A stretch of DNA of 6,184 nucleotides from an uncultured bacterium (GTDB lineage: Bacteria > Verrucomicrobiota > Kiritimatiellia > CAIKKV01 > CAITUY01): assembly GCA_903934155.1 (NCBI GenBank), contig CAIZMS010000215.1, positions 1 to 6,184 on the forward strand, in the 5' to 3' direction. Shown one piece after another: positions 1 to 5,843 of this stretch. The translations under genes were made by a program, and so were the position numbers. Below the pieces are notes generated by a model that made no database searches, was not told the DNA's origin, and worked only from the letters and a program-made list of their open reading frames with translations. Every line of letters starts with the position of its first letter. Within the stretch, counting starts at the first letter, position 1.

Positions 1-432
1 GCAGACCTGATTGATCAGGTCATCCCCGTCGGGAATGGCGATGTTGTGGTGTTCCCACATGAGGTATTTGATCCAGCCCAGCTGGGGGGTCACGGAGCGG
101 GGATTCAGCAGCAGAACGCGGGGGCGCCCGGTGATCAGCCAATGGCCGTAGTGGGCCTCAATTCCCTGTTCGTTCAGGGATTGAATCACCTCATGGAAAA
201 TTCCGGTGGGCTGGACTTCTTCAAATTCGGTTTGTGAGGTCTGGGGATTGTAAGGGCCGATGAGACAGTACCGGGAGCCCCACTGTTCCACGATGCTGGG
301 CACCTTGGAGCGGATGACGGTGTAGATGCCCCCTAATTGCTGGCACACTTCCCAGGCCACCTCAAAAAGAAGCGGTTTTGTCGAGGATGTGGATTCGTGA
401 GAACTTTCGGTGTTACTGCTCTGTTTTGTCAT
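1..432 (-). CDS. Glycogen synthase, GT3 (eukaryotic-type) family, N-terminal part
   Basis: The minus strand is open from an ATG at 432 to the window edge, giving 144 codons with the C-terminal part missing. After a Ser/Thr-rich tail of about 18 residues, residues 23-39 read FEVAWEVCQQLGGIYTV. This matches the N-terminal nucleotide-sugar-binding segment of GT3 glycogen synthases (animal and yeast type), not the bacterial GlgA type. Later stretches RYCLIGPYN (about 54-62) and HYGHWLITGRPRVLLLN (about 96-112) also follow the GT3 pattern. The family elongates alpha-1,4-glucan in the cytoplasm, in eukaryotes from UDP-glucose; the donor here is inferred. The catalytic C-terminal half lies outside the window, so intactness cannot be judged. 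The gene is transcribed away from the dcw cluster and is probably a neighbour with no wall function. Its Shine-Dalgarno is weak (GGGG about 8 nt upstream), and a short leader ORF overlaps its start codon. Confidence 0.85.
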   Translation of the reverse strand, partial: MTKQSSNTESSHESTSSTKPLLFEVAWEVCQQLGGIYTVIRSKVPSIVEQWGSRYCLIGPYNPQTSQTEFEEVQPTGIFHEVIQSLNEQGIEAHYGHWLITGRPRVLLLNPRSVTPQLGWIKYLMWEHHNIAIPDGDDLINQVC

Positions 433-461
433 TGTGAACCCCGTTCTTGATTCGCCGCCAT
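429..461 (-). other. Possible 10-residue leader ORF overlapping the glycogen synthase start
   Basis: On the minus strand an ATG at 461-459 opens a frame coding MAANQERGSQ. Its TGA stop overlaps the glycogen synthase ATG in an ATGA arrangement. A GGAG lies about 9 nt before this ATG, a better ribosome site than the one directly before the glycogen synthase start. It could couple translation to the synthase, but an ORF this short can occur by chance and the peptide resembles nothing I know. Confidence 0.25.
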
Positions 462-512
462 ACTTCTACACTCCGGATTTGCGGCAGGCAAGAGACAATT
501 CGAATCAATCCC

Positions 513-563
513 AAAGAAAAACATGAAAATTGGTTGACGGCTGGTGGGGCAAAGTGGTGTATT
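513..563 (+). promoter_or_regulatory. Likely sigma-70-type promoter for mraZ and the dcw operon
   Basis: TTGACG at 534-539 matches five of six bases of the -35 consensus. After an 18-nt spacer, TGTATT at 558-563 matches four of six bases of the -10 consensus and is preceded by TGG (555-557), an extended -10 feature. The A-rich stretch at 513-533, just before the -35, could act as an UP element. Transcription would start near 570, leaving an untranslated leader of about 70 nt before mraZ. The promoter overlaps the decamer repeats assigned to MraZ, which would suit autoregulation. This is prediction from consensus only. Confidence 0.55.
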
Positions 564-594
564 GTGTCGCAAGAGTACATCAATGTGGGGCAAG
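544..594 (+). promoter_or_regulatory. Phased ~10-bp repeats, probable MraZ operator
   Basis: Five units start at 544, 554, 564, 575 and 585: GTGGGGCAAA, GTGGTGTATT, GTGTCGCAAG, GTACATCAAT and GTGGGGCAAG. Four of five carry CAA at positions 7-9 and four begin GTG. One extra base (574) separates units three and four. The first and last units share nine identical bases (544-552 and 585-593). MraZ is known to bind tandem short repeats with a 10-bp period upstream of its own gene: TGGGN boxes with 5-nt spacers in E. coli, AAAGTG-type boxes in Mollicutes. The first unit contains TGGGG, and AAAGTGG spans units one and two. The array covers the predicted -10 and start site, so binding would be expected to repress. 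MraZ binding itself is inferred. Confidence 0.55.
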
Positions 595-627
595 TGTGCA
601 GTCAAAGGAAAATAGTCAAATTCCGTC

Positions 628-632
628 AGGAG
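628..632 (+). promoter_or_regulatory. Ribosome binding site deciding the mraZ start
   Basis: AGGAG at 628-632 lies 5 nt before a TTG at 638 but 17 nt before the first in-frame ATG downstream (650). The spacing therefore favours TTG as the mraZ start codon. The only purine run near the ATG is GGGGG (640-644), which pairs less well with the usual anti-Shine-Dalgarno sequence. Confidence 0.65.
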
Positions 633-637
633 CTGGG

Positions 638-1078
638 TTGGGGGTTTTTATGGGGTCCTATACCCATTCCCTGGATCCCAAGAAGCGCCTCACGATTCCT
701 TCCGAATGGCGGGATCATGCGGGCGTTCCGGGAAGCCTTTATGTCCTGCCGGGTCTTGAGGGCATGCGATACCTGATGGTTTTTCCCGCCCGTGAAATGG
801 TGCAGCGATTGCAGAGCATTCGCAGTCTTTCGATCGCGGACGCCAAGGGGCGGCAGTTTGCCCGGTTACTGGGATCGCAATCCCAGTTGGCCCCCTGGGA
901 TTCGGCCGGCCGGATCCGCGTCAATGACAGTTTGTTGGAGCACGCCCAGTTGTCAGACCAGGTGGTTCTGGTCGGGGCGATTGATCATTTTGAGTTATGG
1001 AGTCCGGTGTTGTGGAAACAGGCGGGACTGAAGGCGACCGGGGATTTGGGTGAGGCCGCCCGCTATGTGGGCTTTTAA
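638..1078 (+). CDS. mraZ: MraZ, transcriptional regulator of the dcw cluster
   Basis: MraZ is an AbrB/SpoVT-fold DNA-binding protein that forms a ring and regulates its own operon; it associates with the nucleoid. Two family repeats are visible. The first has the DXXXR motif in SLDPKKRLTIPSEWR just after the start, the second in WDSAGRIRV in the middle of the protein, followed by the signature VVLVGAIDHFELWSP. From TTG 638 the protein has 146 residues, close to the 152 of E. coli MraZ. I chose TTG because the start then reads MGVFMGSY, keeping the conserved Phe of the family's M-F-x-G-x-Y opening, and because AGGAG is well spaced from it. ATG 650 (142 residues) is the alternative and would lose that Phe. 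The frame stays open back to an ATG at 530, but that would place coding sequence over the promoter and operator. It is first in the operon and followed by a 226-nt gap. Identity is secure; the start is less so. Confidence 0.93.
   Translation: MGVFMGSYTHSLDPKKRLTIPSEWRDHAGVPGSLYVLPGLEGMRYLMVFPAREMVQRLQSIRSLSIADAKGRQFARLLGSQSQLAPWDSAGRIRVNDSLLEHAQLSDQVVLVGAIDHFELWSPVLWKQAGLKATGDLGEAARYVGF
1058..1076 (+). terminator. Weak terminator- or attenuator-like hairpin at the end of mraZ
   Basis: GCCCGC (1058-1063) pairs with GTGGGC (1067-1072) across a TAT loop, a six-pair stem with one G-T wobble, followed directly by TTTT (1073-1076). It overlaps the last codons and stop of mraZ. The T-run is short and the sequence also encodes conserved C-terminal residues, so it may be incidental. 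If active it would reduce read-through into rsmH and the downstream genes. Confidence 0.25.
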
Positions 1079-1140
1079 CCCGGCCAGCTGAGGAAATTAT
1101 CGATGCGAGGATCAACAGCCATATTAATGAAATTGAACGG

Positions 1141-1162
1141 GTCCCTCACGGCGTGGAGGGAC
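1141..1162 (+). repeat. Perfect 7-bp inverted repeat with 8-nt loop
   Basis: GTCCCTC at 1141-1147 is the exact reverse complement of GAGGGAC at 1156-1162. The intervening loop is ACGGCGTG. No T-run follows, so it does not look like an intrinsic terminator. In RNA it would be a stable stem within the rsmH leader. Confidence 0.5.
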
Positions 1163-1228
1163 GCGTTGCCGTGGCGGCGGGTTTCCCAGCGGCGGGCTGA
1201 TACGGTTGGCAATATGCTTGATTTCCGC

Positions 1229-1282
1229 CGTGTGGCAGGTGCGGGACCGCGGATTATGAGCACGGTGGTTTGTCACCACACG
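1229..1282 (+). repeat. Inverted repeat CGTGTGG...CCACACG before rsmH
   Basis: The 7-bp arms at 1229-1235 and 1276-1282 are perfectly complementary around a 40-nt loop. The downstream arm overlaps a 5-bp hairpin (1265-1269 with 1275-1279), so two alternative folds are possible 23 nt before the rsmH start codon and 11 nt before its GGAG ribosome site (1294-1297). A regulatory role is speculative. Confidence 0.35.
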
Positions 1283-1304
1283 ATCCGCAACCCGGAGACC
1301 TTTC

Positions 1305-1955
1305 ATGCATCAGGCCGTACTGCTCACTGAAGTGATGGCCTGGCTTCGTCCCCGGCCGGGCGGGGTTTTTGTGGATGGAACCCTGGGCGGGGGAGGTCAC
1401 ACCGGGGCGATCGCTGAGGCGATCGCGCCGACGGGAAGAGTGATGGCTCTGGATCAGGATGCGGGTGCGCTCGATCGGGCCCGCCGGAATTTGGGTGAGC
1501 GGGTGACCCGATGCACGCTGGTGCAAGGCAGTTTTGCCCGGATGGATGAGTTGGCTACGGCCCATGGGTTCACGACGGTGGACGGGGTGCTGTTGGATAT
1601 CGGGATTTCGTCGGATCAACTGGATGATTCGGAACGCGGGTTCAGTTTCATGCGGGAAGGTCCGCTGGATATGAGAATGGATTTGAGCCGACCGGTTACG
1701 GCTGCGGATTTGTTGAATACGTTGGGCGAGGAGGCGTTGGCTCATCTCTTCAGGCGATATGGCGAGGAGCCAAGGGCACGGGCGATTGCGGGTCGGGTGG
1801 TGCGGCAAAGGATGGCCGAGCCCTTCCGGTCCACCCGGCAACTCGCGGATCTGGTGGAGGCGGTGTATGGCGGACGGCGGGGGCGGATTCACCCGGCCAC
1901 GCTGGTTTTTCAGGCGCTTCGGATTGCCGTCAATGGTGAGCTTGAGGCGTTGTAA
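1305..1955 (+). CDS. rsmH: RsmH (MraW) 16S rRNA methyltransferase, cut short by an in-frame stop
   Basis: RsmH uses S-adenosylmethionine to N4-methylate C1402 of 16S rRNA near the ribosomal P site. The family's motifs are intact here: VDGTLGGGGHT (residues 23-33, SAM-binding loop), LDQD (49-52), LDIGISSDQLDDSERGFSF (97-115) and GPLDMRMD (119-126), then the helical insert domain. The start is secure: GGAG lies 7 nt upstream and the next upstream in-frame codons run to a TGA at 1257 without another usual start. The frame stops at TAA (1953-1955, codon 217) within NGELEAL, exactly where relatives continue (E. coli reads SELEEIERAL). Homology resumes at once in the same frame and runs to 2228, where the total of 307 codons would fit the usual length of about 310. 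As written, the product lacks the last part of the methyltransferase core and is probably inactive. A point mutation, readthrough or a sequence error are the options. Confidence 0.9.
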   Translation: MHQAVLLTEVMAWLRPRPGGVFVDGTLGGGGHTGAIAEAIAPTGRVMALDQDAGALDRARRNLGERVTRCTLVQGSFARMDELATAHGFTTVDGVLLDIGISSDQLDDSERGFSFMREGPLDMRMDLSRPVTAADLLNTLGEEALAHLFRRYGEEPRARAIAGRVVRQRMAEPFRSTRQLADLVEAVYGGRRGRIHPATLVFQALRIAVNGELEAL

Positions 1956-2228
1956 CAAGGTCTTGAGGCGGGCCTCCGGATTTTGGCCCCGGGTGGAAGG
2001 ATGGCGGTGATTTCCTTCCACAGCTTGGAAGACCGCCTGGTGAAACGATTTTTTGTGGAACATCAGGGGCGATTGGAGTCCCTGCCGGAGGGCGGAGCGA
2101 ATTGGGTCGGAACGCTTCCGGAAATGAAGGTTTTGACCCGGAAGCCGGTGATGGCGACCGATGAGGAATGCCGGGAAAATCCGCGTGCGCGGTCGGCAAA
2201 ACTGCGCGTGGCGGAACGAAAGGACTAG
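1956..2228 (+). pseudogene. rsmH: C-terminal part of rsmH, separated by the in-frame TAA
   Basis: This continues the rsmH frame without any shift. It encodes QGLEAGLRILAPGGR and then MAVISFHSLEDRLVKRFF (from residue 233 of the whole frame), the strongly conserved C-terminal RsmH signature, ending at TAG 2226-2228 immediately before ftsL. Only the one codon is disrupted, and no decay is visible on either side. Independent translation seems unlikely: TTG 1983 has no clear ribosome site, and ATG 2001 has GGAAGG directly against it with no spacing. A fragment from either start would lack the SAM-binding half. Best read with the upstream part as one gene of about 307 residues carrying a nonsense codon. 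Confidence 0.8.
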
Positions 2229-2624
2229 ATGATGATCAAGAAAAATAGAAAAAAAACGCAGGCCAAATTTCCGGTGCCCATTCCTCTTGTGGCTTTAGTG
2301 CTTGTTCTGGCGGGGTTATCCCTGGTCTATGTTTGTCTGCAATCCCGGACGGAGACTCTGGGGCGCGAAATCAAACAGCTTGAGGTCGCTCGGGATCGCC
2401 TGCGTGACCAGCTTGTCCGGGATCAGTGTGAGTGGGCGAGGTTACAGTCGCCTTCCAATCTGGAGCAGGCCTTGAAGATGCACGGACTTGTCATGACCTG
2501 GCCCAACCGGGACCAGATTGTCCGTATTCGGTATGATGGATCGCTTGACACCCTGCGTGGCCTTGAAAGTCGTCCGGGTTCACGCGTGGCGCGGGCCGAC
2601 AGGATAGTGATGAATGTCAACTGA
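2229..2624 (+). CDS. ftsL: FtsL-like divisome membrane protein
   Basis: This is a small bitopic protein of 131 residues. It has a basic cytoplasmic N-terminus (KKNRKK, 4-9), one membrane segment (about 16-37) and a periplasmic coiled coil (about 40-73) with leucine or isoleucine at 44, 48, 51, 58 and 62. The coil is followed by EWARLQSPSNLEQALKMHGL, which matches the end of the FtsL/DivIC fold. FtsL joins FtsB and FtsQ to recruit and activate the FtsW-FtsI septal synthase. Sequence conservation in this family is low, so the name rests on topology plus position between rsmH and ftsI. The start follows the rsmH stop without a gap. AAAGGA (2219-2224) is 4 nt from ATG 2229 and 7 nt from the adjacent ATG 2232, so the second ATG may be the true start. 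A run of eight A's (2249-2256) lies early in the gene. Confidence 0.75.
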   Translation: MMIKKNRKKTQAKFPVPIPLVALVLVLAGLSLVYVCLQSRTETLGREIKQLEVARDRLRDQLVRDQCEWARLQSPSNLEQALKMHGLVMTWPNRDQIVRIRYDGSLDTLRGLESRPGSRVARADRIVMNVN

Positions 2625-4368
2625 GACCCGGGGATCAACCAGGTTTGTCATCATTGTGGTCCTACTGGGCCTGGCGATGGTGGGACTGGTGATTCGTCTG
2701 GTGGTGTTGCATCTCGGAAATCCCGAGCAGGATCGGGCCACCGCCGCCAAAACACGAACCTTCAAGCAGACCCTTTCCGTTCCCCGGGGGCGTATCCTGG
2801 ATGGGAGCTCCTCCTCCGGAATCCTGGCGCTTAACATCGGGGTGAAGGATATCTGGGCCGATCCTTCCCTTTTGATGGCAAGCAATCTTGTTTCCCGTAC
2901 CGTGGCGCGTTTGAGCACCCTGTTGGAATTCAATGCCGCCGAGGTGACCGAGCGTTTGTGCAGGACGAACAGCCGGTTTGCCTATATTTCAAGGTTAGTT
3001 CCGGATGAGAAAGCTGACTCGGTGGCAAGCCTTAAGTTGCCCGGGATTCATATGGATGACGCTTCGACCCGGTCTTATCCGCAGAATTTCCTGCTATGCC
3101 ATGTGTTGGGATTTGTGAATAGCGACGGGGTCGGATCGTGGGGCCTGGAGCAGCTCATGGAGAAGTATCTCAAGGGAAGCCCGGGCCTGATCGAAAGCCG
3201 ACTGGATGGTCGCCGACGGGAAATGATGGATCGCCGGATCCGCGAAGTCCCGGCCAAGGACGGGGCCGATGTGATGCTGACGATCGATCAAAATCTCCAG
3301 TACATCGTCGAGAAAGCCCTGGATTCGGCGATGGACCGAAACCGGGCGCGAGCGGCCTTTGTCATTATGCAGCGGATTCGAACCGGTGAAATTCTGGCCA
3401 TGGCCAGTCGGCCGGCGTTCGATCCCAACCGCTATCGTGAGGCCCGGGATCCGCAGAAAATCAACCGGGCGATCAGCCACACTTATGAACCGGGATCCAC
3501 CTTCAAGGTATCGGTCATTGCAGGCGCGCTGGATGCGGGGGTTGTGAAGCCGGAAACCATGTTCGATACCGAAAACGGGCGCTGGCTTTACCAGGCGAAG
3601 ATCCTGCGGGATTATCATGCCTATTCCCGTCTGAATGTCGCGGATATCCTGAAGAAGTCCAGCAACATCGGGGCCGCAAAAATTGCGATCCTGTTGGGCA
3701 ATGAACGGATGGATCGGTATCTGCGCGCCTTTCATGTCGGCAGCAAGCTGGGGATTGACCTTCCCGGTGAAGAGGGCGGCATTTATCCGTCGGTCACCAA
3801 GTGGGCGCCCATCAGCTCGAGCCGGATTGCCATCGGGCAGGGGGTATCGGTTACCGGGCTTCAGATGCTGAGCATTCTCTGTACGATTGCCAATGACGGA
3901 GTGGTGATGAAGCCGTACATTATCAAGCAGGTTGTCGCCGCCGATGGAACGGTGTTGTTGCGGAGGCAGCCCGAGGCGTTGCGCCGGGCGATTCGATCCG
4001 ACACGGCCGCGTTGATGGGCTCTCTACTGGCCCGTGTCTGTGAAGAGGGCGGAACGGGAACGAAGGCGGGAGTCGAGGGTTTTCGGGTAGCCGGAAAAAC
4101 CGGAACCGCTCAAAAGGTCATCGGCGGGCATTATTCCGAGACGGATTACATGGCCTCATTTGTTGGGTATCTGCCTGCGGAAAACCCGGAAATCGGGATG
4201 ATTGTGGTCTTTGATGAGCCCCAGCCGCTTCATACCGGCGGGGCGGTTTCGGCGCCAGTATTTGGGGAAATCGCGGAGCAGGCGGTGCGTTATCTGGGAA
4301 TCCTTCCGGCCGAAGGATCGGCTCCGGCGCATCGTGCGGCCTCGTCAGCTAGCAATGAGACCTTCTAA
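2614..4368 (+). CDS. ftsI: FtsI (PBP3), septal peptidoglycan transpeptidase
   Basis: This is a class B penicillin-binding protein of 584 residues that cross-links septal peptidoglycan in the periplasm, with FtsW as polymerase partner. A single membrane anchor spans about residues 11-33. The pedestal domain begins with PRGRILD (57-63). The transpeptidase domain has all three catalytic motifs: S295-T-F-K298 (nucleophile serine), S349-S-N351 and K495-T-G-T498. The C-terminal GGAVSAPVFGEIAEQAVRYLGI pattern is typical of the family, and no PASTA domain follows. The start at 2614 overlaps the end of ftsL by 11 nt, with AGGA (2601-2604) 9 nt upstream. Its TAA shares one base with the murE ATG (TAATG), suggesting translational coupling. 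A general elongation PBP2 is less likely given the dcw position between ftsL and murE. Confidence 0.93.
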   Translation: MSTETRGSTRFVIIVVLLGLAMVGLVIRLVVLHLGNPEQDRATAAKTRTFKQTLSVPRGRILDGSSSSGILALNIGVKDIWADPSLLMASNLVSRTVARLSTLLEFNAAEVTERLCRTNSRFAYISRLVPDEKADSVASLKLPGIHMDDASTRSYPQNFLLCHVLGFVNSDGVGSWGLEQLMEKYLKGSPGLIESRLDGRRREMMDRRIREVPAKDGADVMLTIDQNLQYIVEKALDSAMDRNRARAAFVIMQRIRTGEILAMASRPAFDPNRYREARDPQKINRAISHTYEPGSTFKVSVIAGALDAGVVKPETMFDTENGRWLYQAKILRDYHAYSRLNVADILKKSSNIGAAKIAILLGNERMDRYLRAFHVGSKLGIDLPGEEGGIYPSVTKWAPISSSRIAIGQGVSVTGLQMLSILCTIANDGVVMKPYIIKQVVAADGTVLLRRQPEALRRAIRSDTAALMGSLLARVCEEGGTGTKAGVEGFRVAGKTGTAQKVIGGHYSETDYMASFVGYLPAENPEIGMIVVFDEPQPLHTGGAVSAPVFGEIAEQAVRYLGILPAEGSAPAHRAASSASNETF

Positions 4369-5843
4369 TGAAACTTTCCGAACTGCTTAGTCAAGTGGGT
4401 CACCTCGGAGTTCGGGGGACGGTGGATCGTCCTGTTTCGGGAATTGCCTACGATTCCCGCAAAGTCCTGGCTGACGGGCTCTTTGTCGCCATTCCCGGCT
4501 TGAAACATGATGGTTTTGAGTATGTTGAGGACGCCGTCAAGCGCGGGGCGGGTGTGATTGTCTCGTCGCATACGCGTTCTCCGGGCCGCGATGTAACCCA
4601 TGTTCAGGTCGAGGATGCGCGATTGGCTCTGGCTGATCTGGCCAAGGGGTTTTATGGGAATCCGAGCCGTGCCCTGAAGGTGATGGGAATTACCGGGACC
4701 AATGGGAAGACGACGACGGCCTTTATGCTCCGGGATATTCTTGAGGCGGCCGGCCTGACTCCAGGGCTGATGGGGACGGTGCAATATGAAATCGGTGCGC
4801 GGATTCTTCCGGCAACCCGGACCACGCCCGAATCGCTGGATGTTCAGGCGTATTTCGACCAGATGCGACATGCCGGCTGCCGGAGTGCGGTCATGGAAGT
4901 GTCGTCGCATGCGCTGGACCAGAATCGGGTGAGGGGGATTGATTTTGATGTCGCCGTGTTCACCAATCTCACCCGGGATCACCTGGACTATCATCAAACC
5001 ATGGATCGTTATTTTGAGGCCAAGCGTCGTCTTTTCACCAGCCTGGGGCAGATTGATAAGCCGGGGGTTGCGGTGATCAACCGGGATGATCCGTGGGGGC
5101 GCCGGTTGGCGGAAGATGCCGATATTTCAGCAAAGGTATTGACCTTTGGTCTTGATGAAGGTGCGGATGTGCGGGCCTGTGACCTGGTGCTGGGACAGAC
5201 TGGTAGCGATTTTACGGTGCGAAGTCCCTGGGGTGAAAGTCGTGTGCATACGCCGTTGCTGGGACGCTTCAATCTCCAGAATGCGCTGGCGGCGTATGCC
5301 GCTGCCCGGGCAATGGGGTTGGAGGAAACGCCGGTATTGCAAGGGCTGGCGCGGCGAACGGCGGTGCCGGGTCGTTTGGAGGAAGTGTACACTTCCCGGG
5401 ATTGCCGTGTCTTTGTGGATTACGCACACACCGATGATGCTCTGGCCAATGTTCTTGAAGCCCTGCGAGGCTTTACGAGGAATCGTCTGATTGTGGTTTT
5501 CGGATGCGGGGGGAACCGGGATCAGACCAAACGGGCGCCGATGGGCGCGGTGGCGGCCCGATTGGCGGATCTCGCGATTTTGACCTCGGACAATCCCCGC
5601 GATGAGGATCCCGCCGCCATTCTCGTACAGGTTGTCGTTGGATTTGGCGATCGCTCGAATTACGATGTGGTGGAAGATCGTTCGAAAGCCATTGAAATGG
5701 CCCTGATCATGGCCCGGGACGGGGATGTTGTCCTGATTGCCGGGAAAGGGCATGAAATTACCCAGGAAATCCGTGGCGCCTATCTGGTGTTCGATGACCG
5801 GCAGGTGGTGAGGGCTCTTTTGAAGAAAATGGAAGGCGGATGA
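4368..5843 (+). CDS. murE: MurE, UDP-MurNAc-tripeptide ligase (meso-diaminopimelate-adding)
   Basis: This cytoplasmic ATP-dependent ligase adds the third residue to UDP-MurNAc-L-Ala-D-Glu. All 491 residues are present, as usual for the family. The N-terminal UDP-MurNAc-binding domain includes YDSRKVLADGLFVAIPG (about 28-44). The ATP P-loop is G110-T-N-G-K-T-T116. TTPES and EVSSHAL carry substrate contacts, and K219 in YFEAKRRLF is the expected carbamylated lysine. The C-terminal domain has VDYAHTDDAL and D408-N-P-R411 followed by DEDP, the motif that recognises meso-diaminopimelate; lysine-adding enzymes differ here. AGKGHE and VFDDR near the end complete the signature. It overlaps ftsI by one base, has only a weak ribosome site (TGAGA at 4356-4360), and so is probably translated by coupling. 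It overlaps murF by 4 nt. Confidence 0.95.
   Translation: MKLSELLSQVGHLGVRGTVDRPVSGIAYDSRKVLADGLFVAIPGLKHDGFEYVEDAVKRGAGVIVSSHTRSPGRDVTHVQVEDARLALADLAKGFYGNPSRALKVMGITGTNGKTTTAFMLRDILEAAGLTPGLMGTVQYEIGARILPATRTTPESLDVQAYFDQMRHAGCRSAVMEVSSHALDQNRVRGIDFDVAVFTNLTRDHLDYHQTMDRYFEAKRRLFTSLGQIDKPGVAVINRDDPWGRRLAEDADISAKVLTFGLDEGADVRACDLVLGQTGSDFTVRSPWGESRVHTPLLGRFNLQNALAAYAAARAMGLEETPVLQGLARRTAVPGRLEEVYTSRDCRVFVDYAHTDDALANVLEALRGFTRNRLIVVFGCGGNRDQTKRAPMGAVAARLADLAILTSDNPRDEDPAAILVQVVVGFGDRSNYDVVEDRSKAIEMALIMARDGDVVLIAGKGHEITQEIRGAYLVFDDRQVVRALLKKMEGG

Larger units (their letters stand above)
1079..1304 (+). other. mraZ-rsmH intergenic region rich in inverted repeats
   Basis: This 226-nt gap is long for a dcw operon whose later genes all touch or overlap. 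I see no convincing gene: the plus-strand frame opening at ATG 1103 is Arg-rich, matches no family I know and runs out of frame into rsmH. The gap holds a 7-bp perfect inverted repeat with an 8-nt loop (arms 1141-1147 and 1156-1162), a 7-bp inverted repeat CGTGTGG/CCACACG (1229-1235 and 1276-1282) and a small hairpin GTGGT/ACCAC (1265-1269 and 1275-1279) that would compete with it. None is followed by a T-run. It could be a structured RNA leader for rsmH; I recognise no known RNA family. Confidence 0.5.

Noticed and set aside
530..637. Upstream extension of mraZ to an ATG at 530, giving a 182-residue protein
   Set aside because: The added residues match no MraZ, and the region holds the promoter, the decamer array and the ribosome site.
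629..655. G-rich stretch around the mraZ start as a G-quadruplex
   Set aside because: Only three runs of three or more G's are present, so at best a weak two-layer structure could form.
1141..1162. Inverted repeat in the mraZ-rsmH gap as an intrinsic terminator
   Set aside because: No T-run follows the stem; kept only as a repeat.
1103..1330. 75-codon frame between mraZ and rsmH, with GAGG about 10 nt before its ATG
   Set aside because: Arg-rich composition, no recognisable family, and out-of-frame overlap with the conserved rsmH start; more likely open by chance.
1407..1426. Two GCGATCGC palindromes resembling the cyanobacterial HIP1 element
   Set aside because: They arise from a repeated Ala-Ile-Ala in RsmH, and only one more copy occurs in the window; the gene content does not look cyanobacterial.
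1254..2063. 269-codon minus-strand frame opposite rsmH
   Set aside because: It is the shadow of the rsmH coding frame, rich in Pro, His and Arg, with no family motifs.
2249..2256. Run of eight A's early in ftsL as a possible slippage or frameshift site
   Set aside because: It encodes the expected Lys-rich cytoplasmic tail, the frame is intact, and no alternative product is apparent.
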